The notes under the pieces are model-generated. The model saw only the letters and a list, made by a program, of their open reading frames with translations. It ran no database searches and was not told the origin of the DNA. Below are positions 1 through 8,388 of a stretch of 64,000 nucleotides of DNA, one piece after another. This stretch comes from Janthinobacterium sp. 17J80-10 (GTDB lineage Bacteria; Pseudomonadota; Gammaproteobacteria; Burkholderiales; Burkholderiaceae_D), in NCBI RefSeq assembly GCF_004114795.1, contig NZ_CP035311.1, positions 3,844,001 to 3,908,000 of the forward strand. Reading direction: 5' to 3'. The first letter of the stretch is position 1. Each line of letters starts with the position of its first letter. Both the position numbers and the translations under genes were made by a program.

Positions 1-410
1 AGCGCCGGATAAAGGATTTCCTCGACGACAGGCGACAGGCGGTGAATTTCATCGATGAACAGCACATCGTTGGCTTCAAGGTTGGTCAGCAGCGCCGCCA
101 GGTCGCCGGCGCGTTCGAGCACGGGGCCGGAGGTCTGGCGCAGGTTGACGCCCATTTCACGCGCAATGATGTGCGCCAGCGTGGTCTTGCCCAAACCGGG
201 CGGGCCGAACAGCAGGGTGTGGTCGAGCGCTTCGCGGCGCTTCCGTGCTGCACTGATGAAGATTTCCAGCTGGTCACGGATTTTTTCCTGGCCGACGTAT
301 TCATCCAGGTGCTTCGGCCGCAAGGCGCGTTCGAGCGCTTCCTCGTTGGGCGAGACGGGCGTCGCCGCAATGATGCGTTGCTCCGTGAAATTATCGGTCT
401 GGATCGTCAT
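1..410 (-). CDS. ruvB: Holliday junction branch-migration ATPase RuvB (N-terminal part; gene runs off the window)
   Basis: RuvB is the hexameric AAA+ motor that, with RuvA, drives branch migration of Holliday junctions in the cytoplasm. Only the first 136 residues are present; the rest lies beyond base 1. The sequence shows the Walker A motif GPPGLGKTT at about residues 69-77, the Walker B box LFIDEIHR at about 117-124, and the typical RuvB N-terminus ending [11 protein letters not shown]. The ATG at 410-408 follows the ruvA stop codon by a single base, so ruvA and ruvB are co-transcribed and probably translationally coupled. Identification is secure; the C-terminal winged-helix domain cannot be seen. 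Confidence 0.97.
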   Translation of the reverse strand, partial: MTIQTDNFTEQRIIAATPVSPNEEALERALRPKHLDEYVGQEKIRDQLEIFISAARKRREALDHTLLFGPPGLGKTTLAHIIAREMGVNLRQTSGPVLERAGDLAALLTNLEANDVLFIDEIHRLSPVVEEILYPA

Positions 411-411
411 G

Positions 412-990
412 TCACCCCTTCGACAAGGCTTTCAGTGCCAGCTTGATGCCTTCGGAAACGCCCGTGCCGGCCGGAACCTGTTTCAGCGCCAGCACGGCTT
501 CTTTTTCCGAATAGCCCAGCGCCAGCAAGGCATTCATGATATCGCTGCCGGCATCGCCCTGCGCTGCCGCGCCGGCGGCGCCCAGGTCGGCGCCCAGCTT
601 GCCCTTTAACTCCAGCAACAGGCGCTCCGCCGTTTTCTTGCCAATGCCCGGCACCCGCGTCAGGCGGCCGGATTCCTGCAGGGTGATGGCCTGCACCAGG
701 TCGGCGACCGACATGCCCGACAGGATCGCCAGGGCGGTGCGCGCGCCGACGCCGGAAATCTTGATCAATTCCTTGAAAACATTGCGTTCCTCGGCACTGG
801 CAAAGCCATACAGCAGGTGCGCATCTTCACGCACGGCCAGGTGGGTCAGCAGCACCACTTTTTCGCCCAGGGCAGGCAAATTGTAGAAGGTGCTCATCGG
901 TACGCCGACTTCGTAACCGACGCCATGACAATCGATCAGTAACTGAGGTGGATTTTTCTCAAGCAAGATTCCAGAAAGACGGCCTATCAT
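412..990 (-). CDS. ruvA: Holliday junction DNA-binding protein RuvA
   Basis: RuvA binds the four-way junction as a tetramer and loads RuvB. The 192-residue product begins [12 protein letters not shown], as in the family, and has an N-terminal OB-fold. Two helix-hairpin-helix motifs follow (around [14 protein letters not shown] and [14 protein letters not shown]), then the flexible C-terminal domain III that contacts RuvB. The length is typical. It sits directly upstream of ruvB (1-nt gap). In this genome ruvC is not contiguous, because a plus-strand gene separates it from ruvA. Confidence 0.97.
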   Translation of the reverse strand: MIGRLSGILLEKNPPQLLIDCHGVGYEVGVPMSTFYNLPALGEKVVLLTHLAVREDAHLLYGFASAEERNVFKELIKISGVGARTALAILSGMSVADLVQAITLQESGRLTRVPGIGKKTAERLLLELKGKLGADLGAAGAAAQGDAGSDIMNALLALGYSEKEAVLALKQVPAGTGVSEGIKLALKALSKG

Positions 991-1045
991 ATCGCTCTAT
1001 TTTGCAGTAAATTGCATCCATCATACAGGACAACGAGTCAGTCCC

Positions 1046-1507
1046 ATGCGCATTTCCGCCCATTCCACGCCGCACCGGCACTGGCAAATGTTACCTGCGA
1101 GAATCGGTATCTTGCTGGGGATTCTGTGGGCCTTGCCACTGACGCTGCTGGGCGCCTTGCTGCTGATGCTGCCGACTTTATTGCTGCGCGGCCGGATCGA
1201 CGTGGTCATGCGCCCGACCCCGGCGCTGCTGGTGCGCGGCCCGCTGGCCGACCGCATGCTGGAAGGCCATCCTTTCGGCGCCATGTGCGCCATGGCGATC
1301 GGCCATATCGTCATCGCACAGCGACAAGGCCTTACCGCGCGCATCCTTACCCATGAACTGGCCCATGTCAGGCAAGCGGCGCACTGGGGCTTTGCCTTTC
1401 CGGTGGTCTACCTCGCGGCAAGCATCTGGGCATTCCTGCATGGCGAGGATGCTTACTGGAATAATTGTTTCGAAGTCGCTGCACGTCGCGCAGAACAGGA
1501 AAACTAG
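1046..1507 (+). CDS. small membrane protein with HExxH metallopeptidase-like motif, function unknown
   Basis: A 153-residue protein. A long hydrophobic segment (about residues 18-48, possibly a helical hairpin) is followed by a soluble loop. HELAHVRQ at 103-110 matches the zinc-binding HExxH signature with the trailing Gln often seen in DUF4157-like proteins. A second hydrophobic segment (about 117-132) precedes a C-terminal FEVAARRAE, where a third metal-ligand Glu would be expected. This suggests a membrane-tethered gluzincin-like protease, but no substrate can be inferred. An AGGA about 15 nt upstream is a loose ribosome-binding site. The gene faces the flanking minus-strand ruvC and ruvA and is convergent with ruvC (9-bp gap). 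Confidence 0.7.
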   Translation: MRISAHSTPHRHWQMLPARIGILLGILWALPLTLLGALLLMLPTLLLRGRIDVVMRPTPALLVRGPLADRMLEGHPFGAMCAMAIGHIVIAQRQGLTARILTHELAHVRQAAHWGFAFPVVYLAASIWAFLHGEDAYWNNCFEVAARRAEQEN

Positions 1508-1516
1508 TTTCCTGCG

Positions 1517-2059
1517 TCAGCCGACCAGGCGTCCGCCACGCACCCGCAAGCCGCGCCTGGCCAGCGCCGGCGCCAAGCCGCCAAGCACCTCCAGCACATC
1601 GCTGTTATTGGCATGGCAGATCGCCACGCCGAGCGCATCGGCGGCATCGGGTCCGGGCGCGCCCGGCAATTGCAGCAGGCGCTGCACCATATCCTGCACC
1701 TGCACCTTCTGCGCCTTGCCATGCCCGACCACGGCCTTCTTGACTTGCAGCGCGGTGTATTCCGCCACCAGCAGGTCGGCCGCCACCAGCGCGCAAATGG
1801 CAGCGCCACGCGCCTGCCCGAGCAGGAGCGTCGATTGCGGATTGACGTTGACGAAGACTTTCTCGATCGCCGCGCAGTCGGGGCGATAGGTCTGCACCAC
1901 TTCACCCAGGCTGGCGAGAATGGTTTTCAGGCGCTGCGGCAAGTCGGCATCCGGCGTCCGGATGGTGCCGGAGGCGATGTAGGTAAGCTTGTTGCCCTGC
2001 TTGTGGATCACGCCGAAACCGGTGATCCGCAAGCCAGGGTCGATGCCGAGAATTTTCAT
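1517..2059 (-). CDS. ruvC: crossover junction endodeoxyribonuclease RuvC
   Basis: RuvC is the dimeric resolvase that nicks Holliday junctions symmetrically after RuvAB branch migration. The 180-residue product shows the RNase H-like fold signature [12 protein letters not shown]. The four catalytic acidic residues are at D7, E66 (AAIEKVF), D138 and D141 ([14 protein letters not shown]). Its gene follows purH on the minus strand after a 41-bp gap containing a perfect GC-rich palindrome. A short Arg/Gly-rich tail ends the protein. Confidence 0.97.
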   Translation of the reverse strand: MKILGIDPGLRITGFGVIHKQGNKLTYIASGTIRTPDADLPQRLKTILASLGEVVQTYRPDCAAIEKVFVNVNPQSTLLLGQARGAAICALVAADLLVAEYTALQVKKAVVGHGKAQKVQVQDMVQRLLQLPGAPGPDAADALGVAICHANNSDVLEVLGGLAPALARRGLRVRGGRLVG

Positions 2060-2066
2060 ATTGCCT

Positions 2067-2086
2067 GCCCCGGCGCGCGCCGGGGC
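2067..2086 (-). promoter_or_regulatory. perfect 20-bp GC-rich palindrome in the purH-ruvC gap
   Basis: GCCCCGGCGC followed directly by GCGCCGGGGC. In the minus-strand RNA this folds into a stem of about 8 bp with a GCGC loop. The 3' arm leads straight into GGGGCAGG, the only ribosome-binding-site-like sequence before the ruvC ATG at 2059. The hairpin could therefore lower ruvC translation relative to purH or stabilise processed mRNA. There is no T-run, so it is unlikely to be a factor-independent terminator. Confidence 0.55.
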
Positions 2087-2100
2087 GAACCCTGCCTCGA

Positions 2101-3666
2101 TCAGTGACGGAAATGGCGGGTGCCGGTATACAGCATCACCACGCCGCGCTCATCTGCTGCGTCGATGACTTCCTGGTCGCGCATGGAGCCGCCCGGATGG
2201 ATGACGCAGGTCGCACCCGCATCGACCACCACATCGAGGCCGTCGCGGAACGGGAAGAACGCATCCGACGCCACCGCCGAACCCACCAGCGACAGGTTGG
2301 CATTGTGCGCCTTGATCGAGGCGATGCGGGCGGAATCGATGCGGCTCATCTGGCCGGCGCCAACGCCCAGCGTCATGCCATTGCCGCAGAAGACGATGGC
2401 ATTCGACTTGACGAACTTGGCCACGCGCCAGGCGAACATCAGGTCTTGCAATTGCTGCGGGGTCGGCTGCTTCTTGCTCACCACGCGCAATTCCGCCGGC
2501 AAGACATTCTTGGCATCGGGCGACTGCACCAGCAAGCCGCCGCCGACGCGCTTGAAGTCATACTGGTTGATGCCCTTGCCGAGCGGGATTTCCAGCAGGC
2601 GCACATTGGCCTTGGCGGCGAAAATGTGCTTCGCCTCGGCGCTGAACGAAGGCGCGATCAGCACTTCGACGAACTGCTTGGCAATCGCTTCGGCGGTAAA
2701 GCCGTCGAGTTCGCAATTGAAGGCAATGATGCCGCCAAAGGCCGAGGTCGGGTCGGTTTGCAGCGCCTTGCTGTAGGCTTCCAGCGGGAAGGTGCCGACG
2801 GCCACGCCGCAGGGATTGGCATGCTTGACGATCACGCAGGCAGTGGCGTCGAAGGTTTTCACGCATTCCCAGGCCGCGTCGGCATCGGCGATATTGTTGT
2901 ACGACAGTTCCTTGCCCTGCAACTGGACATAGTTGGCCAGCGCGCCGGCCACCGGCTGCGCGTCGCGGTAAAAGGCTGCGGACTGGTGCGGGTTTTCACC
3001 GTAACGCATTTCCTGCACTTTCAGGAATTGCTGGTTCAGCGTCGCCGGATAAGGGCTACGGGTGGCGTGCGCCTTGTCGGCGCCGAGCGCCGTGAAGTAA
3101 TTGGTGATGGCGCCGTCGTATGCCGCGGTATGGGCAAAGACTTTCTTGGCCAGGTCAAACTTGGTCTCATAGCTGACTTCGCCGGCGCCAGCCTTCAGCT
3201 CGCCCAGCACGCGGGTGTAGTCGGCGGGGTCGCAGATCACCACCACGTCCTTGTGGTTCTTGGCCGAGGAGCGCAGCATGGCCGGGCCGCCGATATCGAT
3301 ATTCTCGATGGCGTCTTCCAGCGTGCACTGGTCTTTCGCCACGGTTTGCTGGAACGGGTACAGGTTGACCACCACCATGTCGATGGTCGGTATGCCGTGC
3401 TGGGCGAGTGCCGCCTGGTGTTCCGGGAAATCGCGGCGCGCCAGGATGCCGCCATGCACCTTGGGGTGCAGGGTCTTGACGCGGCCATCCAGCATTTCCG
3501 GGAAACCCGTGTAATCGGCCACTTCGGTGACAGCCAGGCCATTGTCGGCCAGGAGCTTGGCCGTGCCGCCGGTGGACAGGAGCTTGACGCCCATGGCCGA
3601 GAGTTCACGCGCAAATTCGAGGACACCAGTCTTGTCGGAGACGGAGAGGAGAGCTTGTTTGATCAT
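2101..3666 (-). CDS. purH: bifunctional AICAR formyltransferase / IMP cyclohydrolase PurH
   Basis: PurH performs the last two steps of de novo IMP synthesis: it formylates AICAR with 10-formyl-THF, then closes the ring. The 521-residue protein has the N-terminal MGS-like cyclohydrolase domain (starts [14 protein letters not shown], with STGGTAKLL). The C-terminal transformylase domain has the [11 protein letters not shown] motif near residue 280 and ends near [17 protein letters not shown]. Length matches the family (about 520). It lies 27 bp downstream of fis in the run dusB-fis-purH-ruvC, a usual betaproteobacterial order. Confidence 0.98.
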   Translation of the reverse strand: MIKQALLSVSDKTGVLEFARELSAMGVKLLSTGGTAKLLADNGLAVTEVADYTGFPEMLDGRVKTLHPKVHGGILARRDFPEHQAALAQHGIPTIDMVVVNLYPFQQTVAKDQCTLEDAIENIDIGGPAMLRSSAKNHKDVVVICDPADYTRVLGELKAGAGEVSYETKFDLAKKVFAHTAAYDGAITNYFTALGADKAHATRSPYPATLNQQFLKVQEMRYGENPHQSAAFYRDAQPVAGALANYVQLQGKELSYNNIADADAAWECVKTFDATACVIVKHANPCGVAVGTFPLEAYSKALQTDPTSAFGGIIAFNCELDGFTAEAIAKQFVEVLIAPSFSAEAKHIFAAKANVRLLEIPLGKGINQYDFKRVGGGLLVQSPDAKNVLPAELRVVSKKQPTPQQLQDLMFAWRVAKFVKSNAIVFCGNGMTLGVGAGQMSRIDSARIASIKAHNANLSLVGSAVASDAFFPFRDGLDVVVDAGATCVIHPGGSMRDQEVIDAADERGVVMLYTGTRHFRH

Positions 3667-3693
3667 GATTGCACTTCAATGGATTGGAAATTT

Positions 3694-3927
3694 TTAAAGC
3701 AGGCCGTGCTGCTGCAACTTCTTGCGCAGCGTATTGCGGTTAATGCCCAGCATTTCGGCCGCCTGCGACTGGTTGCCCTCGGCGCGCGCCATCACCGCCT
3801 CAAGAACGGGTTTTTCAACGGTGAATACCACCATCTCATAGACGTTCGTCGGTTGCTGTTCGCCCAGGTCCTTGAAATATTTCTCCAGGCTTTTCCTGAC
3901 GACGTCTTGTATATTATCTTTGCTCAT
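3694..3927 (-). CDS. fis: DNA-binding protein Fis
   Basis: Fis is a homodimeric nucleoid protein that bends DNA and stimulates rRNA promoters, recombination and phase-specific genes. The 77-residue product starts MSKDNIQDVVRKSLEKYF and ends with the Fis helix-turn-helix QSQAAEMLGINRNTLRKKLQQHGLL region (residues 54-77). The open frame continues upstream, but those residues do not look like Fis, so I chose the ATG at 3927. It follows dusB by 31 bp, reproducing the dusB-fis pairing known from enterobacteria. Confidence 0.96.
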   Translation of the reverse strand: MSKDNIQDVVRKSLEKYFKDLGEQQPTNVYEMVVFTVEKPVLEAVMARAEGNQSQAAEMLGINRNTLRKKLQQHGLL

Positions 3928-3958
3928 TATGTACAGATCGAAAATTCGCCACCGCCGC

Positions 3959-4975
3959 TCAAGCGACAAGCCGGTCGGCAGCCAGGCCATATTGTAACCG
4001 CTCGCCATACCCCAATTGCTGCTCAAAAAATGCATCCAGCGCCGCGAGCTGGTCGGGGCACTGGTCCAGCAGGTTCATGCGGCGGCGGAATTCTTCCCCT
4101 CCCGGCAGCTCGCGCACATACCAGCCGATGTGCTTGCGCGCCGTGCGCACGCCCAGGTAGTCGCCATAAAACGCATAGTGCGCCTGCAGGTGCTCGGCCA
4201 TCACCCGCCGCGCTTCAGCCACCGTCGGCGCCGGCAGATAGGCGCCGGTCTGCAGGTAATGGGCGATTTCACGAAAAATCCACGGCCGCCCCTGTGCCGC
4301 GCGGCCAATCATCACGGCGTCGGCACCGGTTGCGTCCAGCACGTATTTCGCCTTTTCCGGCGTATCGATATCGCCATTGGCCACCACGGGAATGGCCACG
4401 GCCGCCTTGACGGCGGCAATCGTCTCGTACTCCGCCTCGCCGCTGTAGCCGTCGGCGCGCGTGCGGCCATGCAGCGTCAGCATGGCGATGCCGCTGTCTT
4501 CGGCCATGCGGGCAATCGTCAGGGCATTCTTGTTGGCACGGTCCCAGCCGGTACGAAATTTCAGGGTCACGGGCACATCGACCGCGCCGACAACCGCCTG
4601 CAGGATGTCGCGCACCAGTTGCTCGTCCTGCAACAGCGCCGAGCCGCACCAGTTGTTGCACACCTTCTTGACCGGGCAGCCCATGTTGATATCGATGATC
4701 TGGGCGCCGCGCGCGACATTGTGGCGGGCGCACTCGGCCAGCATGGCCGGGTCGGCGCCGGCGATCTGCACCGCCTTGGGCTCCATTTCGCCATCATGGT
4801 TGGTGCGGCGCGCGCTTTTCTCGGATTGCCACAGGCGCGGGTTGGACGCTGCCATCTCGGAAACCGCATAGCCGGCCCCCAGCTCTTTGCACAATTGCCG
4901 GAATGGCCGGTCGGTCACCCCCGCCATGGGGGCGACAAAGACATTGTTGCGCAATGAATAAGGGCCGATGTTCAC
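3959..4975 (-). CDS. dusB: tRNA-dihydrouridine synthase DusB
   Basis: DusB is an FMN-dependent enzyme that reduces uridine to dihydrouridine in the tRNA D-loop using NADPH. The 338-residue sequence begins with a GTG codon (NIGPYSLRNNVFVAPMAGVTDRPFR, written without the initial Met). It carries the catalytic Cys at C100 in NMGCPVKKV, TLHGRTR, NGDID and MIGRAAQGRPW, all of the TIM-barrel Dus fold. The insertion NNWCGSALL after the Cys is a little unlike the enterobacterial NRKLAGSALL. It is the first gene of the dusB-fis-purH-ruvC run. Confidence 0.96.
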   Translation of the reverse strand: MNIGPYSLRNNVFVAPMAGVTDRPFRQLCKELGAGYAVSEMAASNPRLWQSEKSARRTNHDGEMEPKAVQIAGADPAMLAECARHNVARGAQIIDINMGCPVKKVCNNWCGSALLQDEQLVRDILQAVVGAVDVPVTLKFRTGWDRANKNALTIARMAEDSGIAMLTLHGRTRADGYSGEAEYETIAAVKAAVAIPVVANGDIDTPEKAKYVLDATGADAVMIGRAAQGRPWIFREIAHYLQTGAYLPAPTVAEARRVMAEHLQAHYAFYGDYLGVRTARKHIGWYVRELPGGEEFRRRMNLLDQCPDQLAALDAFFEQQLGYGERLQYGLAADRLVA

Positions 4976-5089
4976 GACAGGGGGATGGGCGAAGGGGAAT
5001 CCGCTATTTTATCCTCAAAACGCCGGCTTTCCGCTTGCTTTCGGCATCGGCGCCCAAACTTGCAACGCCGCCCTGCCTTTCCCGGCCCC

Positions 5090-5737
5090 TCAGCCGCGGT
5101 CCACCTCATCCAGCGCATCCTGCTGCAAATGCGCGACATCGCCCCATGCCAGCACCCGCAAGGTATTGCCATTCCAGTGCAAACGATTGATGCTGGCATT
5201 ACGGATATCGAAGTCGCGCGGCGCAGACCAGCCGAGTCCCCGGGCTTCCCGGCAGATGCATTCCAGCACGCCGCCGTGCGATACCACGGCAATACGCCGC
5301 AACTGGTGGGCGACGGCCAATCCCACGACTGCGCCGACCGCGCGCGCGGCAAATTCACGCAAGGTCTCGGCGACTTGAGCGCCCGCCGGCAAAACGGCAT
5401 CAAGTTCGCGCCCCCGCCACGCCGCGTACTCACGCGGATACCGTTCCTCGATATCAGCATGGCGCAAACCTTCGAACGCGCCATAGCAGCGCTCGCGCAA
5501 TCCCGGCTCGATCTGTACTTCGAGAGCACGCCCGGCGGCGATCGCCTGGGCGGTTTGCCGCGCGCGCCCGAGGTCGCTGGAAAAAATCGCATCCAGGGTT
5601 TCACCGCGCAAGGCGTGCCCCAGCGCCTGCGCCTGGCGCACGCCCTCGGCGTTCAGTGCAATATCCAGATGCCCCTGCAGGCGGCGCTCGGTATTCCAGT
5701 CGGTTTCGCCGTGCCGGATCAATAAAATTTCTGTCAT
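5090..5737 (-). CDS. histidine phosphatase family protein (phosphoglycerate mutase-like)
   Basis: A 215-residue cytoplasmic phosphatase of the branch-1 histidine acid phosphatase superfamily. The N-terminal LLIRHGETDWN supplies the phospho-accepting His and RHG motif. SSDLGRARQTA supplies the second Arg, and VVSHGGVLECI near residue 160 the second catalytic His. Such proteins range from cofactor-dependent mutase (GpmB-like) to alpha-ribazole phosphatase. No cobalamin genes are nearby, so the substrate is not assigned. I chose the ATG at 5737, since the upstream 70 in-frame residues lack family similarity and would overlap the PEBP gene. Confidence 0.9.
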   Translation of the reverse strand: MTEILLIRHGETDWNTERRLQGHLDIALNAEGVRQAQALGHALRGETLDAIFSSDLGRARQTAQAIAAGRALEVQIEPGLRERCYGAFEGLRHADIEERYPREYAAWRGRELDAVLPAGAQVAETLREFAARAVGAVVGLAVAHQLRRIAVVSHGGVLECICREARGLGWSAPRDFDIRNASINRLHWNGNTLRVLAWGDVAHLQQDALDEVDRG

Positions 5738-5742
5738 GCAGT

Positions 5743-6384
5743 TCACTTCACCAGGGCGGGATTCAGGGAATAGGTGCCGGTCCATTGCGCCTGCGCCAGG
5801 ATGTGTCCGGCCATTGCGGCACGCACCTGGGCACCCGAAAACTTGCCCTCGACCGGCAGCCGCTCGACATCCAGCGCAAACAGGGTGAAGACGTAGCGAT
5901 GCGCGATGGCATCGTTCCAGGGCGGGCACGGGCCATCGTAACCGCAATAATCGCCCGCCATATCCGGGTCGCCGGCAAACCAGCCGGTATAGTCATTAAG
6001 GCCATGCCGCGCCTGCGCAAACGCAGGATTGCCGATCTGCGGCCCCGACTTGCCGCGCGGCGTCACCCCACTGCTGGCAGTACCCGCCTCGATGGCCGTC
6101 AGGTGCGCCGGCAAATCGACCAGCACCCAATGGAAAAAATCCACGCGCGGCAGGTCGGCCGGCACCGTGCGCCCTTCCTGGTTGACATCGTCGCCGCGCG
6201 AAGGCACATCCGGATCGTGGCAGACCAGCACCAGCGAACGGGTGCCGCCTGGCAATTCGCTCCACGCCAGATGCGGGTTCTTATTCGCCGACAAAGTGAC
6301 ATGCGTCGCCGGGTCGATCACGCAAAAGGCGAATTCGCCAGGAATGACGGCGCCGTCCTGAAAGGAATTGCTCCAGAATTTCAT
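5743..6384 (-). CDS. YbhB/YbcL-type phosphatidylethanolamine-binding (PEBP) protein
   Basis: The 213-residue protein belongs to the bacterial Raf-kinase-inhibitor-like family. Family motifs are visible: NPHLAWSELPGGTRSLVLVCHDPDVP, FFHWVLVDLP (the conserved HW ligand pocket) and YCGYDGPCPPWNDAIAHRYVFTLFALD. No signal peptide is seen, so it is probably cytoplasmic. The biochemical role of bacterial members is poorly defined, with ligand binding or protease inhibition proposed. An AGGAG sits 7 nt before the ATG. It ends 5 bp before the start of the histidine phosphatase gene, so the two are likely one transcript. Confidence 0.92.
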   Translation of the reverse strand: MKFWSNSFQDGAVIPGEFAFCVIDPATHVTLSANKNPHLAWSELPGGTRSLVLVCHDPDVPSRGDDVNQEGRTVPADLPRVDFFHWVLVDLPAHLTAIEAGTASSGVTPRGKSGPQIGNPAFAQARHGLNDYTGWFAGDPDMAGDYCGYDGPCPPWNDAIAHRYVFTLFALDVERLPVEGKFSGAQVRAAMAGHILAQAQWTGTYSLNPALVK

Positions 6385-6507
6385 GCGGGGCTCCTGAATT
6401 GGGAAGGCCTTGAAGGCTTGTTTTCAAAAAACAACCATACCAAAAATTTGCGTGCGGGGTTTTGCGCCATGCGGTCTAGCGGGAAGATTTACAAAATTCA
6501 ACTGCTC

Positions 6508-6531
6508 GAAAAATGCGCGACAAACCGTCGC
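6508..6531 (-). terminator. factor-independent terminator downstream of dtd
   Basis: On the minus strand GCGAC-ggttt-GTCGC (6517-6531) is followed by GCATTTTTC, a short stem with a five-T run. It lies 13 bp past the dtd stop codon and would separate tyrS-dtd from the PEBP gene. The stem is short, so strength is uncertain. Confidence 0.55.
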
Positions 6532-6543
6532 AGCCCGCCGGTC

Positions 6544-6999
6544 TCAGCGTACCGGCGGCACCTGCAGCCAGAAGGTCACGGGGCCGTCGTTGACCAGCGC
6601 CACCTGCATGTGCGCGCCGAACTGCCCGGTTCGCACCCGGTCTTGCCCAAGCCGTTGCTGCGCCTGGCGCACCGCGTAATCGAACAGACGTCGCCCGTCT
6701 TCCGGCGCGGCGGCCGGGGTGAATGACGGGCGCGTGCCGGAACGGGTGTCGGCAGCCAGGGTAAATTGCGGCACCAGCAGCAAGCCGCCGCCCACATCGG
6801 CCAGGCTGCGGTTCATGCGGCCGGCGTCGTCATTGAACACGCGGTAAGCCGAAAGCTTGGCCAGCAAGGCATCGGCTTCCTTTTCGCTGTCGCCGCGCTC
6901 GGCGCACAGCAATACCAGCAGGCCGGCGCCAATCGCGCCGACAAGCTCGCCGTCGACGCTGACACTGGCTTGCGCCACGCGTTGCAGCAAAGCGATCAT
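6544..6999 (-). CDS. dtd: D-aminoacyl-tRNA deacylase
   Basis: Dtd hydrolyses D-aminoacyl-tRNAs such as D-Tyr-tRNA, recycling mischarged tRNA in the cytoplasm. The 151-residue product starts [18 protein letters not shown] and shows the active-site strand [25 protein letters not shown]. The SQ-type motif reads PQFTL here. The other family motif, normally NXGPVT, is intact as NDGPVTFWL near the end. It begins 10 bp after tyrS ends, so a tyrosyl-tRNA synthetase and an enzyme that corrects its D-Tyr errors share a transcript. I chose the ATG at 6999 because the upstream in-frame residues overlap the end of tyrS. Confidence 0.95.
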   Translation of the reverse strand: MIALLQRVAQASVSVDGELVGAIGAGLLVLLCAERGDSEKEADALLAKLSAYRVFNDDAGRMNRSLADVGGGLLLVPQFTLAADTRSGTRPSFTPAAAPEDGRRLFDYAVRQAQQRLGQDRVRTGQFGAHMQVALVNDGPVTFWLQVPPVR

Positions 7000-7009
7000 G
7001 CCGCCTGCC

Positions 7010-8284
7010 TTACGCCAGCGTGACGCGGGCGAACTTGCGTTTGCCGACCTGGACCACAAAGGTTCCCACATCCACCTTCAAGCCCTTGTCGCTGACAGCG
7101 GCGCCATCGATGCGCACGCCGCCCTGCTCGACCATGCGCAAGGCTTCCGAAGTTGAAGCGCACAGGTTGGCTTGCTTTAACAACTGCCCAATGCCCAGCG
7201 GGGCGCCGGCCAGGCGCACTTCCGGGATCTCGTCGGGAATGCCGCCTTTTGCCCGATTGTCGAAATCGGCCAGGGCATCGGCTGCCGCCTGCGCCGAATG
7301 GAAGCGCGTGACGATTTCCTGCGCCAGCAGCACCTTGATGTCGCGCGGATTGCGCCCTTCTTCCGTCGACTTCTTGAATGCGGCGATTTCTTCCAGCGGC
7401 CGGAACGACAGCAATTCGTAATAGCGCCACATCATCGTGTCGGAAATACTCATCACCTTGGCAAACATGGTATTGGCCGGCTCGGTGATGCCAATGTAGT
7501 TGCCCTTGGACTTGGACATCTTTTCCACGCCATCCAGGCCTTCCAAGAGCGGCATGGTCAGGATGCACTGCGGTTCCTGGCCGCTTTCCTTTTGCAGCTC
7601 GCGGCCCACCAGCAAATTGAATTTCTGGTCGGTGCCGCCGAGTTCCAGGTCCGAACGCAGCGCCACCGAGTCGTAGCCCTGCATCAGCGGATACAGCAAT
7701 TCATGCACCGAGATCGGCGTGCCGGCCTTCAGGCGCTTGGTGAAATCGTCGCGCTCGAGGATGCGCGCCACCGTGTATTTGGCCGCCAGCTGGATCATGC
7801 CGGCCGCGCCCAGCGCGTCACACCATTCGGAGTTGTAGCGGATCTCGGTGCGGTCCTTGTCGAGCACCAGGCTGGCTTGGGCGAAGTAGGTGCGGGCATT
7901 TTGCTCGATCTGCTCGCGGGTCAGCGGCGGCCGCGTGATATTGCGCCCGGAAGGATCGCCAATCATCGAGGTGAAATCGCCGATCAGGAAAATCACCTGG
8001 TGGCCGAGGTCTTGCAGCTGACGCAGCTTGTTCAGCACCACCGTATGGCCGAGATGCAAGTCAGGCGCGGTCGGGTCGAGGCCCAGCTTGATGCGCAAGG
8101 GCTTGCCCGTCTGCTCGGCGCGCACCAGTTTCTGGATGTATTCAGATTCGATGAGCAATTCGTCAATGCCGCGCTTGGTCACCGCCAATGCTTGCTTTAC
8201 AGCATCAGATAATGCTGGCGTTTGCTGCACTGCAGCAGAATCTTTCATTTCCTTATTACTCATCAATTTCAAATTTTCAGTCAT
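7010..8284 (-). CDS. tyrS: tyrosyl-tRNA synthetase
   Basis: TyrRS charges tRNA-Tyr. The 424-residue sequence has the class I signature as HLGH (77-80), KMSKSKGN near residue 254 and a C-terminal S4-like RNA-binding domain ([21 protein letters not shown]). The start is uncertain: in-frame ATGs at 8284, 8263 and 8251 all lack a clear ribosome-binding site, and the first 20 residues are poorly conserved. tyrS is divergent from the M23 peptidase gene, and dtd follows 10 bp downstream. Confidence 0.96.
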   Translation of the reverse strand: MTENLKLMSNKEMKDSAAVQQTPALSDAVKQALAVTKRGIDELLIESEYIQKLVRAEQTGKPLRIKLGLDPTAPDLHLGHTVVLNKLRQLQDLGHQVIFLIGDFTSMIGDPSGRNITRPPLTREQIEQNARTYFAQASLVLDKDRTEIRYNSEWCDALGAAGMIQLAAKYTVARILERDDFTKRLKAGTPISVHELLYPLMQGYDSVALRSDLELGGTDQKFNLLVGRELQKESGQEPQCILTMPLLEGLDGVEKMSKSKGNYIGITEPANTMFAKVMSISDTMMWRYYELLSFRPLEEIAAFKKSTEEGRNPRDIKVLLAQEIVTRFHSAQAAADALADFDNRAKGGIPDEIPEVRLAGAPLGIGQLLKQANLCASTSEALRMVEQGGVRIDGAAVSDKGLKVDVGTFVVQVGKRKFARVTLA

Positions 8285-8299
8285 CGGTATAAAGTTTGC

Positions 8300-8327
8300 T
8301 TGAGTATCTTCCCTCGGTCGGTATAAT
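8300..8327 (+). promoter_or_regulatory. sigma70-type promoter for the M23 peptidase gene, with -10 inside a palindrome
   Basis: TTGAGT (8300-8305), a 16-bp spacer and TATAAT (8322-8327). The -10 hexamer lies within TCGGTATAATTACCGA (8317-8332), an inverted repeat with 6-bp arms. It points toward the plus-strand peptidase gene and would give a leader of roughly 55 nt. The CGGTATAA of the -10 region also occurs at 8285-8292. Confidence 0.7.
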
Positions 8328-8388
8328 TACCGATCCGCTCAACATTGCCGTTAATCAATAAAAGCAAAAACCAGGGAAAGAAAAACGG

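Noticed and set aside
2104-4410. A 768-codon open frame on the plus strand opposite purH, fis and dusB
   Set aside because: It is the mirror of well-identified genes with strong codon bias. The translation is low-complexity (His/Arg/Gly-rich) with no ribosome-binding site or family motif.
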